Source: Calditrichota bacterium (lineage in GTDB: Bacteria > Calditrichota > Calditrichia > Calditrichales > Calditrichaceae). From it: DNA of 15,086 nt. Numbering within the stretch: the stretch's first letter is position 1; every line of letters begins with the position of its first letter. The position numbers were made by a program, and so were the translations under genes. This document shows, piece after piece, positions 1 to 6,326 of this stretch. Where the stretch lies: positions 1 through 15,086 of the forward strand of contig JAJRSN010000205.1 in assembly GCA_024278715.1 (NCBI GenBank), read 5' to 3'. The notes under the pieces were generated by a model, which worked only from the letters and a program-made list of their open reading frames with translations, did no database searches and was not told the origin of the DNA.

Positions 1-267
1 AAGGATGTTAAGCGCAGTAAAGTTACAAAGATATTTTATGCCGTCCAATACCAGGGAGAATTTTTTAGCCGTTAAACGAAAGAGCAATTTTCATCAGTTG
101 AATATTTATTAATCGGATGATTTTAACGATCGGCGTTATCAGGCATATTTACGCCAAGTGAATTTGCGGCGAAGTTTTGGAAATCTTATGAATATAAATG
201 TCCCGGCAATTTTATTTATTAAAAAATTTTGATCTTTCTTTTGATATTCAAACATCCCGCAGCGCCG
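1..267. other. Non-coding left edge beyond the efflux operon
   Basis: I find no supportable gene here. A plus-strand frame is open from the window edge to a TAA at 73-75 (24 codons). It could be the tail of a neighbouring gene, but it is too short and featureless to call. The rest is AT-rich, with a weak inverted repeat GGCGT (132-136) / ACGCC (151-155). No ATPase gene for the ABC-2 permeases lies in this stretch. Confidence 0.5.
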
Positions 268-300
268 AAAAAAAGAAGGCGGGAATTCTCTCCCGCCTTC
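268..300 (-). terminator. Rho-independent terminator of the efflux operon
   Basis: A perfect 10-base stem pairs 275-284 (GAAGGCGGGA) with 291-300 (TCCCGCCTTC) around a 6-base loop. Read on the minus strand it is followed at once by seven T residues (268-274). It begins 8 bases after the stop codon of the last permease gene, so it should end the transcript that starts near 5910. The stem is GC-rich and the U-tract follows directly, the classic intrinsic terminator form. Confidence 0.93.
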
Positions 301-308
301 AGCTTCGG

Positions 309-1544
309 TCAATCCACGCCAAAAAGTAATTTTTTAAACCCGTTGTACCAGTTTAACAAAGGGCTGGATATTGAAGCATTTAAGGTTTTATTAAGCAATT
401 GTTTTAGGCGTAGTCGCGTTAATATCAGTCCCAGAACGGTCAGGGTTAATAAATGCAGGAACTCGGGTAAAATTTGCGACCATCCGGCGCCCATGGCGGT
501 AATGCGTGTCATGCCTTGCAGATAAGGGGTGGTCGGCATCAGGTTGGCTATCCATTGCAGAGCCCTGGGCATGGATTGTAACCGCCAGCTAAATCCGGAC
601 AAAAGAAATACCGGATACGATATGAAGACCAGAAACTGTAACGCAATAATCTTCCTTTGAAAAAGGGTTCCGATAAAAAAACTCAAATAGGTTACTGAAA
701 CCAAAAACAGAGCGCTGAAAAGCAGGAATGTTAAATAATTCCCCCTGAATGGAATATTTAAAAGAGCGTAATCCACGATGAAAAAGAAGGCGGCGTAAGC
801 AATGTAAAGCGCAAGGTAAACGAAAGACTTGCCTCCGATAACCGCCCAGATACTGCCGTTGGCGCCGGAGAATAATTCATGCCACGAATTTAATTCGCTT
901 TCTTTAGCCACAGACATAGCCAGACCAAAGAGCAGCGTTTGCTGTAAAATGAGCGCAAGAATTCCGGGAATCAAAAAATCTCCGTAACTTTGCCGTGTGT
1001 TAAAAAGATTGCGGTCGTCCACACGCAGAGGCTCGATTTGCTGCAGCGCCTGACCGAAATTCAGACCTCTGCTTTGAAAATAACGCAGCCGGATTCCGGC
1101 TTCCATGGTTGCCGTTACTTCCTGTACGGCGCGATTGATGTCATTAGCCGGTAAAAATCGGCTGGTATTTAAATAAATTTTCAGATCGGTTTTTCCCCCG
1201 CGTTTTAAATTCCGTTCGAAATCGGCGGGAATCCGGATTATTGCCTGGGCGTGCCAGGAGTTTAGGCGGATTTTGGCTTGCTCAAGGTCCGTTTCAATAC
1301 CGGCGACCTTCAACATCTGATGCGCGTCCAGATAACGGATCAATTGTCGTGAAAAAGCCGAATGATCCCGGTCAACAATCACAATCGGAACTTCCGACTC
1401 TGTTTTGTGCAAATAGACCGATCCGTAAAAAAGTGAATAAAATAACGGCGAAAGCAGAATAATCGTTAAAAGGTCCAAATCTTTAACGATAAGTTTAACC
1501 TCTCTTTGAAAGACCTGCCAAAATCCTTTTATCTTTGTTTTCAT
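309..1544 (-). CDS. ABC-2 type permease (second of pair), YhhJ/YbhR-like exporter subunit
   Basis: A 411-residue inner membrane protein of the ABC-2 permease family (ABC2_membrane_3 type). One N-terminal membrane helix (about 24-44) is followed by a large extracytoplasmic domain (about 45-188) with the motif DHSAFSR at 60-66. Five or so further helices follow (about 190-212, 235-262, 270-294, 300-318, 360-378). This is the usual layout of YhhJ/YbhS/YbhR-like drug or lipid exporters, which normally work with an ATPase and a HlyD adaptor. Its ATG lies inside an ATGA overlap with the stop of the upstream permease gene, and GGAGG sits 7 bases before it, so the two are probably translationally coupled. 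It is the last gene before the terminator at 268-300. The substrate cannot be read from the sequence. The family call is firm; the exact function is inference. Confidence 0.88.
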   Translation of the reverse strand: MKTKIKGFWQVFQREVKLIVKDLDLLTIILLSPLFYSLFYGSVYLHKTESEVPIVIVDRDHSAFSRQLIRYLDAHQMLKVAGIETDLEQAKIRLNSWHAQAIIRIPADFERNLKRGGKTDLKIYLNTSRFLPANDINRAVQEVTATMEAGIRLRYFQSRGLNFGQALQQIEPLRVDDRNLFNTRQSYGDFLIPGILALILQQTLLFGLAMSVAKESELNSWHELFSGANGSIWAVIGGKSFVYLALYIAYAAFFFIVDYALLNIPFRGNYLTFLLFSALFLVSVTYLSFFIGTLFQRKIIALQFLVFISYPVFLLSGFSWRLQSMPRALQWIANLMPTTPYLQGMTRITAMGAGWSQILPEFLHLLTLTVLGLILTRLRLKQLLNKTLNASISSPLLNWYNGFKKLLFGVD

Positions 1545-2749
1545 GACGCAACCTCCGTTTTCAGATTGCCGGATTCGCAGAATTTCTTTTTACGACGGAT
1601 CATTAATCTTAGCGTTCCCAATGCGCCGATCAGCAGAAAAACGGTTAATTTCAGGACTTCGGGTAAAACATAGTGAAACGGCGTCCCCATTTGATACAGT
1701 TTGATGTAACCGATCATGAAATGGGTGGAAGGCAGTAGCTGCGCGTATAGCGAATGAATCCGGGGCATTGCTTCTATCGGAAAAGTGTAACCCGTAAAAA
1801 TGAAAGCCGGGGTGCTGATAAAAATGGCTGCTTCCGTGGCTAACATCATGTCCTTAAATAGACAGGAAAGAAACATTCCGATAAAAAAGACGGCTGTCAC
1901 AAAATAAATCAGATAAACGATAAGAATAAGCGTTGATGAATGCACGGGAATATGAAACAGGGGAAACACAATACCCACTAATAAAAGGACTCCGCAGGCG
2001 TGGAGTAAAATGTGGGGAAGTGTTTTCCCTAAAAACAGAGCGCTAAGACTGCCGCGTGCGGTTTGAAAAAGTTCTTTGAGCGTTCCTTCTTTTATTTCCG
2101 CGCTGATCACCAGAACCGCGGAGATCATTACGACCATTTGATAAAGAATCGGTAAAAGCCCGGCGACCAGATAATTCTGGTAATTGTAAGCCGGATTGTA
2201 CAACGAGACGGTTTCGACCCGGATTGGGCGGGCGCGGTCCAACGCCTGATTTTTACCGCTGCCCGAAGATTGCAATTTTTTGACTTCAATTCCCACGGAA
2301 AGCGTGCGCAGGGTGGTCATGGCTGCTTTCAGGGCTACGTTCCCGACAATGATGTTGGTTGAATTTTTGAAAAACACCACCTGCCCGTTTTTTCCTGCTT
2401 TGATTGTTTTCTCCAGATTGTCCGGAATGTAAATTGCCGCCTGAATGTCGCCGCGTTTAAAGGCTTCTTCGATGGCTTTTTGGTCGTTCACGTATTTGGC
2501 GATTTTAAATGAAGGATTTGCGGCAAGGTTGCGAATGATCAATCGCGAAAAAGCGCTGTGATCATTGTCGTAAACCGCCAGCGGCAGTTCCTGAACCACC
2601 GCGTTTTTGTAAATTAAAGCGACGGTCAAAAAAATCGCAATTGGCATAAAGATGATCAGCATGTACAGAGTCTTGCGCGTGCCGATGCGTTCAAATTCGC
2701 GACGCATTACCGCTGTTATCGGCGATGTAAGTTTATTTTGTCGTTTCAT
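1541..2749 (-). CDS. ABC-2 type permease (first of pair), YhhJ/YbhS-like exporter subunit
   Basis: A 402-residue permease with the same architecture as its downstream neighbour. It has one helix at about 28-46, an extracytoplasmic domain to about 190 carrying the motif DHSAFSR (63-69), and then five or six membrane helices. The two genes are clearly paralogous and probably form a heterodimeric channel. The C-terminus is basic (RRKKK, 386-390), consistent with a cytoplasmic end. The gene starts 19 bases after the HlyD gene; its ribosome site is weak, so it may rely on coupling. Members of this family usually pair with an ABC ATPase such as RbbA or YbhF, but no ATPase is encoded in this operon. 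Assignment to the ABC-2 family is confident; the transported molecule is unknown. Confidence 0.88.
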   Translation of the reverse strand: MKRQNKLTSPITAVMRREFERIGTRKTLYMLIIFMPIAIFLTVALIYKNAVVQELPLAVYDNDHSAFSRLIIRNLAANPSFKIAKYVNDQKAIEEAFKRGDIQAAIYIPDNLEKTIKAGKNGQVVFFKNSTNIIVGNVALKAAMTTLRTLSVGIEVKKLQSSGSGKNQALDRARPIRVETVSLYNPAYNYQNYLVAGLLPILYQMVVMISAVLVISAEIKEGTLKELFQTARGSLSALFLGKTLPHILLHACGVLLLVGIVFPLFHIPVHSSTLILIVYLIYFVTAVFFIGMFLSCLFKDMMLATEAAIFISTPAFIFTGYTFPIEAMPRIHSLYAQLLPSTHFMIGYIKLYQMGTPFHYVLPEVLKLTVFLLIGALGTLRLMIRRKKKFCESGNLKTEVAS

Positions 2750-2768
2750 GGCTGTTCACCGAAGTTTT

Positions 2769-3761
2769 TTAATTTGACTTTTCCAGTTCAATACGCACCG
2801 TCATTCCGGCGCGTAAACCCTTAACGGGCTTTTCGGGACGCAGACGGATCTCAAAAGTTTTTAGATCAAAATCGCCTTTCTGATTTGTGGCTCGCCATGT
2901 GGCGAAGTCAGCCATTGCCGAAATGTAAGTTACTTTAAAATCGGTTTGCAGATTATTTAGCGCGGGAATTGTCCCCTTAAAAATTTTGCCTTTTTCGATT
3001 TTTTCCATCCGGTCTTCGCGCAATTGTAAAACAACCCACACGTCTTGCGGATCAATAAGCGTGATAACCGGATAACCGGCTGCTACAATTTCACCGCGAT
3101 CGGCTACCAAAGAGCGCACAATCCCGTTAATGGGGCTTGTGAGCTTCGTTTCTTCCTGATAAGCCAGAGCCTCGCGGTAGGCGTTTTCCGCCTGACGGAA
3201 CAGAGCTTCCGCGGCGCGGATTTCTTCTGCGCGCGCTCCGTTCATCACCATTTCATACTTAGCTTTAGCCGCCTCCATCTGCTCCTTTGCGGCTTTGAAT
3301 CTGAATTCCGCTTCATCCATCTCCTGAGTCGAAATCACGCTGTCCCTATACACCCCCCGCACACGTTGGTAAGTCTTTTGCGCAAACTCAAACTGATGTT
3401 TGGCTTGCAGGTACAATTTTTCGACCGCTTCTTTTTCTTCGGGACGCGCTCCGCGACGCGCCATGTCCATTTTGGCTCGCGCGGCTTCCATTACCGCTTG
3501 CGCCTGCCCGACTTTGGCGTCGATTTCTTTGCTTTCCAGACGGGCGAGCAGTTGACCTTTTTTAACAATATCTCCCTCTTTTACAAAAAGCGAGTCGATT
3601 CTTCCGGGAATTTTAGAAGCGACGTCGATTTCGGTTATTTCCACAATTCCGGTTAAAATTTCGTTCTCAGCCTTCAGAGACTGATAAATTAAAACAACCG
3701 CTGCGATAACGGCTAAAACAACGGGAACGGCTAAGACTGCTTTATTTTTTAAACGTTTCAT
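2769..3761 (-). CDS. HlyD/YbhG-type periplasmic adaptor (membrane fusion protein)
   Basis: A 330-residue adaptor that bridges inner membrane permeases to an outer membrane channel. A signal anchor helix lies at about 8-27. The first half of a lipoyl/barrel-sandwich domain follows (about 38-76, with the G-I-VEITEIDVASKIPGRI type strand and EGDIVKKGQLLARL). A long coiled-coil hairpin spans about 80-205, including two YbhG-like repeats (MARRGARPEE at 100-109, MNGARAEE at 173-180). The second lipoyl half comes next (about 207-236, LTSPINGIVRSLVADRGE), then a beta-barrel to the end. It begins 12 bases after the tolC-like stop, with an AGGAGGA ribosome site overlapping that stop region. Length and domain order are typical of the YbhG/YhiI group. 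Its place between a TolC-like protein and two permeases fits a tripartite efflux pump. Confidence 0.93.
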   Translation of the reverse strand: MKRLKNKAVLAVPVVLAVIAAVVLIYQSLKAENEILTGIVEITEIDVASKIPGRIDSLFVKEGDIVKKGQLLARLESKEIDAKVGQAQAVMEAARAKMDMARRGARPEEKEAVEKLYLQAKHQFEFAQKTYQRVRGVYRDSVISTQEMDEAEFRFKAAKEQMEAAKAKYEMVMNGARAEEIRAAEALFRQAENAYREALAYQEETKLTSPINGIVRSLVADRGEIVAAGYPVITLIDPQDVWVVLQLREDRMEKIEKGKIFKGTIPALNNLQTDFKVTYISAMADFATWRATNQKGDFDLKTFEIRLRPEKPVKGLRAGMTVRIELEKSN

Positions 3762-3773
3762 CGTTCTTCCTCC

Positions 3774-5240
3774 TTATTTCCAGATTTGCACGAATTTTTG
3801 AGTGTTTCCTTCGGCTACCAAAAGATCCGTCAATGCCTTGTAATATTCATAAAGCGAATTCAACCGCTCAATCCGGTTTTTTTCCAGTACAAGACGCGCG
3901 TCAATAACATTAAGCGAAGTTCCCATTCCGCTTTGAAATCGTTTTTCCTGCAGTTTCAGGTTTTCTTTGGCAAGTTCGATATTTGCCGCCAATTGTTGAT
4001 AGCGTTTTTCGGCGTTGCGCATTTCGCGATACGACTTATTGATCCACAGCTCAATTTGGCGTTCGGTCTGTTTCTGCAAATAAGCGACTTCCTTTTTGAG
4101 ATGGCGGGAAGCTTGTATCCGATCGTATTTTTTGAATCCGTTAAATACATTGAACTGCAAACTGATACCGACAGCCCAGCGCGGTTCTAAAGAGGACAGA
4201 TACTCGGGATACATTTCGTATTTCCCAAAGGCGGCAAGCTGCGGTAAAAATTCGGCTCGTTCGGCGACGAATTTTTGTCCCGCGGCTTTCTTCTTGGCTG
4301 CAATCAGCCGCAAAAGGGGCTGCGTCTTTTGCGCGCGATTCAAAATTCTTTGTAAAGAATCGTTGAAGGCGTGAAATTGCAAGGAATCGCTCACTACAAC
4401 CGGAGCGTCTTCCGGCAATCCCAGACTGTGCTTCAACGCCAGATACGCCAGCTCCAGTCTGTTTTGATCGTCAAACAGATTGCGTTCCGCTTCGGCTACG
4501 GCTACCTTGGCGCGCAGAACGTCCGTGCGGGCGATTAATCCCTGCTTAAAAAGAATTTGCGCCTGACGGCGATGTTTTTTCATTCCGGCAAGAACGTCCT
4601 TGCGGGTTTTTATCACCTGCCGAAGAAGAACCACTGAAAGATAGTTTGTGACGACATCTTTGACGACTTCGTTTTTGGTTTTTTGTAATTCCGCTTCCGT
4701 TGACTTTACTTCTGCGGAAGCGAACTTTTTGGCGGCGATCAGTTTTCCGCCCAAAAAAAGAGGCTGAACGCCGATTAAAGAGGCTGTTTTGTAATCCTGA
4801 TCTTTAAAGGTTTCTGCAAAAGAGGGCAGGGCGGCGTCGAGCTGCGAATAGGCTGTTTGCCGAACCATGGCAATCTCTTGCTGCGTCAAAGGACGTTGGT
4901 TCGTGATTAAACTCTGTAAATTCGCCAGTCTGACCTGATCGCCCGTTTGTAATTGAATAATGGCTTCGCGAATGGGATTGAGATCAATTTGCAAAGGATC
5001 GTTAAGATGGGTGTAACTCGCCTTTAGATTAAGCGAAGGAAGAAAGTTGCCCCATGCCTCCAGATCGGCATATTTTTTCTGTTGGAGCTTTTCTTCAACC
5101 TGTTTGATCTTTTCATTGTTTTTCAGAGCCGTCTCAATGGCTTGATCGAGCGGAATAATCTGGGCGTTTAAATTGCCGATCAGAAAGGCGAACACAATTC
5201 CCGGTATCGTTACTCTTCCCAATACAGTTTTCGCTTCCAT
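3774..5240 (-). CDS. TolC-family outer membrane efflux protein
   Basis: A 488-residue outer membrane factor of the TolC/OEP family. A signal peptide (about 1-26, ending NLNA before Q27) precedes two OEP repeats. The first starts with LDQAIETALKNNEKIK (31-46) and has a long helical stretch. The second ends in the conserved helix near LNVIDARLVLEKNRIERLNSLYEYYKA-type sequence (about 443-470). Such proteins trimerise to form the outer membrane and periplasmic tunnel of tripartite pumps. It follows the TetR gene by 16 bases, with a GGGAGA ribosome site. The region at 98-130 is an insertion rich in Gln. It is the only outer membrane channel in the operon and the natural partner of the adjoining HlyD adaptor. 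Confidence 0.92.
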   Translation of the reverse strand: MEAKTVLGRVTIPGIVFAFLIGNLNAQIIPLDQAIETALKNNEKIKQVEEKLQQKKYADLEAWGNFLPSLNLKASYTHLNDPLQIDLNPIREAIIQLQTGDQVRLANLQSLITNQRPLTQQEIAMVRQTAYSQLDAALPSFAETFKDQDYKTASLIGVQPLFLGGKLIAAKKFASAEVKSTEAELQKTKNEVVKDVVTNYLSVVLLRQVIKTRKDVLAGMKKHRRQAQILFKQGLIARTDVLRAKVAVAEAERNLFDDQNRLELAYLALKHSLGLPEDAPVVVSDSLQFHAFNDSLQRILNRAQKTQPLLRLIAAKKKAAGQKFVAERAEFLPQLAAFGKYEMYPEYLSSLEPRWAVGISLQFNVFNGFKKYDRIQASRHLKKEVAYLQKQTERQIELWINKSYREMRNAEKRYQQLAANIELAKENLKLQEKRFQSGMGTSLNVIDARLVLEKNRIERLNSLYEYYKALTDLLVAEGNTQKFVQIWK

Positions 5241-5256
5241 GGTAATCTCCCTGATT

Positions 5257-5856
5257 TTAATTTGTTTGAAGAACCAGTCCGTCTAAAATCAAAGTTTTAA
5301 TGTTTTGTTTAAACTCATCCGCCGAACCTGATTTGCGCATAATGATGGCGTGAACTGCGTCGATGATGATGGCGAACAGCGCGCTGTAAATAATTTCGGG
5401 CTTTAAAACGCGCACCTCCTTTTTTTCGATCGCCTTCAGCATGCGCTCGACGAAAAAGCCCCGATAATGTTTGGTCACGTTTTCCATGGCTTTGATTACG
5501 CTTTGAATTCGGGCGAGATTGGACATTAGAACCATGGAAAAGGTTTCAGGATGACCGATAAAATAATCGATAGCGGTGTCAATAATAATTTCCACGTACT
5601 CTTTGAATGTCTGAGCGTTTGCGGCTTGATTGTGCAGATGCTCAAAAGCCTGATTGCTGAGATATTCGATTGTTTTGAGATAGAGATCGTCTTTATTTTT
5701 GAAATAGCGGTAGAGGGTTCCTTTGCCCACGCCGGCGTCGCGGGCGATGGTTTCCATGTCCGCTTCGTGATAGTGGACTTTAGCGAAATATTTGGCGGCA
5801 GCCTGTAGAATTTTGGTCTGCCGTTCTTTTTGCAAAGGTGTTAATTCGCCGATCAT
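5257..5856 (-). CDS. TetR/AcrR-family transcriptional regulator of the efflux operon
   Basis: A 199-residue TetR-family repressor. The N-terminal DNA-binding domain spans about 10-56. Its helix-turn-helix is METIARDAGVGKGTLYRYF (34-52), followed by KNKDDLY, the family signature. The C-terminal 140 residues form the all-helical ligand and dimer domain, whose inducer cannot be predicted. It is the first gene of the efflux operon, preceded by AGAGGAGA. It almost certainly represses its own operon through the palindromes at 5885-5913, which cover the start point and early transcribed region of the predicted promoter. Autoregulated TetR genes heading HlyD/ABC-2 pumps are a familiar arrangement, so the regulator-pump link is strong although ligand and substrate are unknown. 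Confidence 0.93.
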   Translation of the reverse strand: MIGELTPLQKERQTKILQAAAKYFAKVHYHEADMETIARDAGVGKGTLYRYFKNKDDLYLKTIEYLSNQAFEHLHNQAANAQTFKEYVEIIIDTAIDYFIGHPETFSMVLMSNLARIQSVIKAMENVTKHYRGFFVERMLKAIEKKEVRVLKPEIIYSALFAIIIDAVHAIIMRKSGSADEFKQNIKTLILDGLVLQTN

Positions 5857-5884
5857 GATAAATCTCCTCTGGTAAAACTTACTG

Positions 5885-5913
5885 GTTCTACATAATAGAA
5901 CTGACCAGTCAGT
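5885..5913. promoter_or_regulatory. Probable TetR operator (two adjoining palindromes)
   Basis: ACTGAC-CA-GTCAGT (5900-5913) is a perfect 6+6 inverted repeat with a 2-base centre. A second inverted repeat, GTTCTA (5885-5890) / TAGAAC (5896-5901), adjoins it. Size, symmetry and sequence resemble TetR-family operators. The first palindrome covers the expected start point (about 5910) of the predicted promoter, so bound repressor would block transcription. Which palindrome is used, or whether two dimers bind, is not decidable from sequence. Confidence 0.75.
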
Positions 5914-5916
5914 CCG

Positions 5917-5945
5917 AATATAATTAATAACTTTTTTGATGTCAA
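5917..5945 (-). promoter_or_regulatory. Sigma70-type promoter of the TetR-efflux operon
   Basis: On the minus strand, TTGACA (5940-5945) is a perfect -35 box. Exactly 17 bases separate it from TATATT (5917-5922), a near-consensus -10 box. The predicted start point is about 5910, giving a leader of roughly 54 bases before the TetR ATG at 5856. The adjacent palindromes make a coherent repressible promoter. Confidence 0.85.
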
Positions 5946-5992
5946 TAGTCTTGTGAAAAAACGTGACGCGTAATGCGTGATGAGTAACAGGT

Positions 5993-6025
5993 AAGGAAAA
6001 AGGAAAAAAGAAAAAGGAAAAAAGA
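5993..6025. repeat. Homopurine tract of AGGAAAAA-type units
   Basis: An uninterrupted purine run of about 33 bases made of variants of AAGGAAAAA / AAGAAAAAGG. It lies directly beside the GCGTRATG stutter. This kind of degenerate purine repeat is often intergenic filler or slipped-strand DNA. No function is evident. Confidence 0.6.
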
Positions 6026-6070
6026 TTATCGGAAAGCAGAATGCGGAAAGCCGTGACGGCAATCTACCGT

Positions 6071-6115
6071 GTTAAGAGAGTTGAAGAGGTACGCTTATAC
6101 GCTTCAACCCTTAAC
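6071..6115. repeat. Imperfect two-part inverted repeat
   Basis: GTTAAG (6071-6076) and GTTGAAG (6080-6086) pair with CTTAAC (6110-6115) and CTTCAAC (6102-6108). This gives a 13-pair stem with an internal bulge and a 15-base loop. No T-tract follows on either strand, so it does not look like an intrinsic terminator. It is followed by a tandem CCTTAA (about 6109-6121). It could be a decayed mobile or palindromic element. Confidence 0.5.
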
Positions 6116-6156
6116 CCTTAACTATTCTCCTATCCGTGCGCATTTTTTATCCTTCG

Positions 6157-6174
6157 CTTGTGCAAATCTTGCGC
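6157..6174 (+). promoter_or_regulatory. Candidate upstream activator site (direct repeat)
   Basis: CTTGTGC (6157-6163) and CTTGCGC (6168-6174) are repeated with an 11-base period, about one helical turn. They lie roughly 110-130 bases upstream of the predicted sigma54 start point, where enhancer-binding proteins usually bind. The repeat is short and may be chance. Confidence 0.25.
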
Positions 6175-6258
6175 TTTATTTTGCAGCCTTTAATCGCCTG
6201 ATCGGTTTTTGTCCGTTTTCCTGTTGTAAATAAAAGACTTACCATACTTGTCGATATG

Positions 6259-6274
6259 TGGCATATCAATTGCT
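6259..6274 (+). promoter_or_regulatory. Sigma54 (-24/-12) promoter of the DUF5666 gene
   Basis: TGGCAT (6259-6264), five bases, then TTGCT (6270-6274). The invariant GG (6260-6261) and GC (6272-6273) are separated by exactly 10 bases, as the RpoN consensus TGGCAC-N5-TTGCA requires. The predicted start is near 6285, about 42 bases ahead of the ATG at 6327. A TATAAT lies at 6277-6282 but has no good -35 box at 16-18 bases, which favours sigma54. Such a promoter needs an AAA+ activator; one is encoded at 13346-14821. Confidence 0.8.
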
Positions 6275-6326
6275 TATATAATAAACGAATAAATAAAATG
6301 TTCAATAAAAACTACGGAGGTCAGTT

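Larger units (their letters stand above)
5946..6258. other. Divergent intergenic region with degenerate low-complexity repeats
   Basis: Non-coding DNA between the efflux operon promoter and the sigma54 promoter of the DUF5666 gene. It contains a stuttering GCGTAATGCGTGATGAG segment (about 5967-5984), a purine tract, an 11-base palindrome GCCGTGACGGC (6050-6060), an inverted repeat at 6071-6115 and a direct repeat at 6157-6174. The minus-strand frame across 5853-6062 is low-complexity (Phe/Leu/Ser rich) and covers the promoter, so I do not regard it as a gene. Confidence 0.6.

Noticed and set aside
1..75. Plus-strand open frame from the left edge (24 codons)
   Set aside because: Too short and without recognisable motif to call as a gene tail.
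3045..3656. 203-residue plus-strand frame opposite the HlyD gene
   Set aside because: Shadow of the HlyD coding sequence. Its composition (Phe/His/Arg rich) and lack of signals do not support a real protein.
4868..4882. Sigma54-like sequence TGGCAA-TCTC-TTGCT on the plus strand
   Set aside because: The GG-GC spacing is 9 instead of 10. It lies antisense inside the tolC-like gene with no plus-strand gene downstream.
5853..6062. 69-residue minus-strand frame upstream of TetR
   Set aside because: It is Phe/Leu/Ser low complexity produced by the purine tract, and it covers the promoter and operator.
6277..6282. TATAAT as a sigma70 promoter for the DUF5666 gene
   Set aside because: No acceptable -35 box at 16-18 bases upstream, whereas the overlapping -24/-12 motif is complete.
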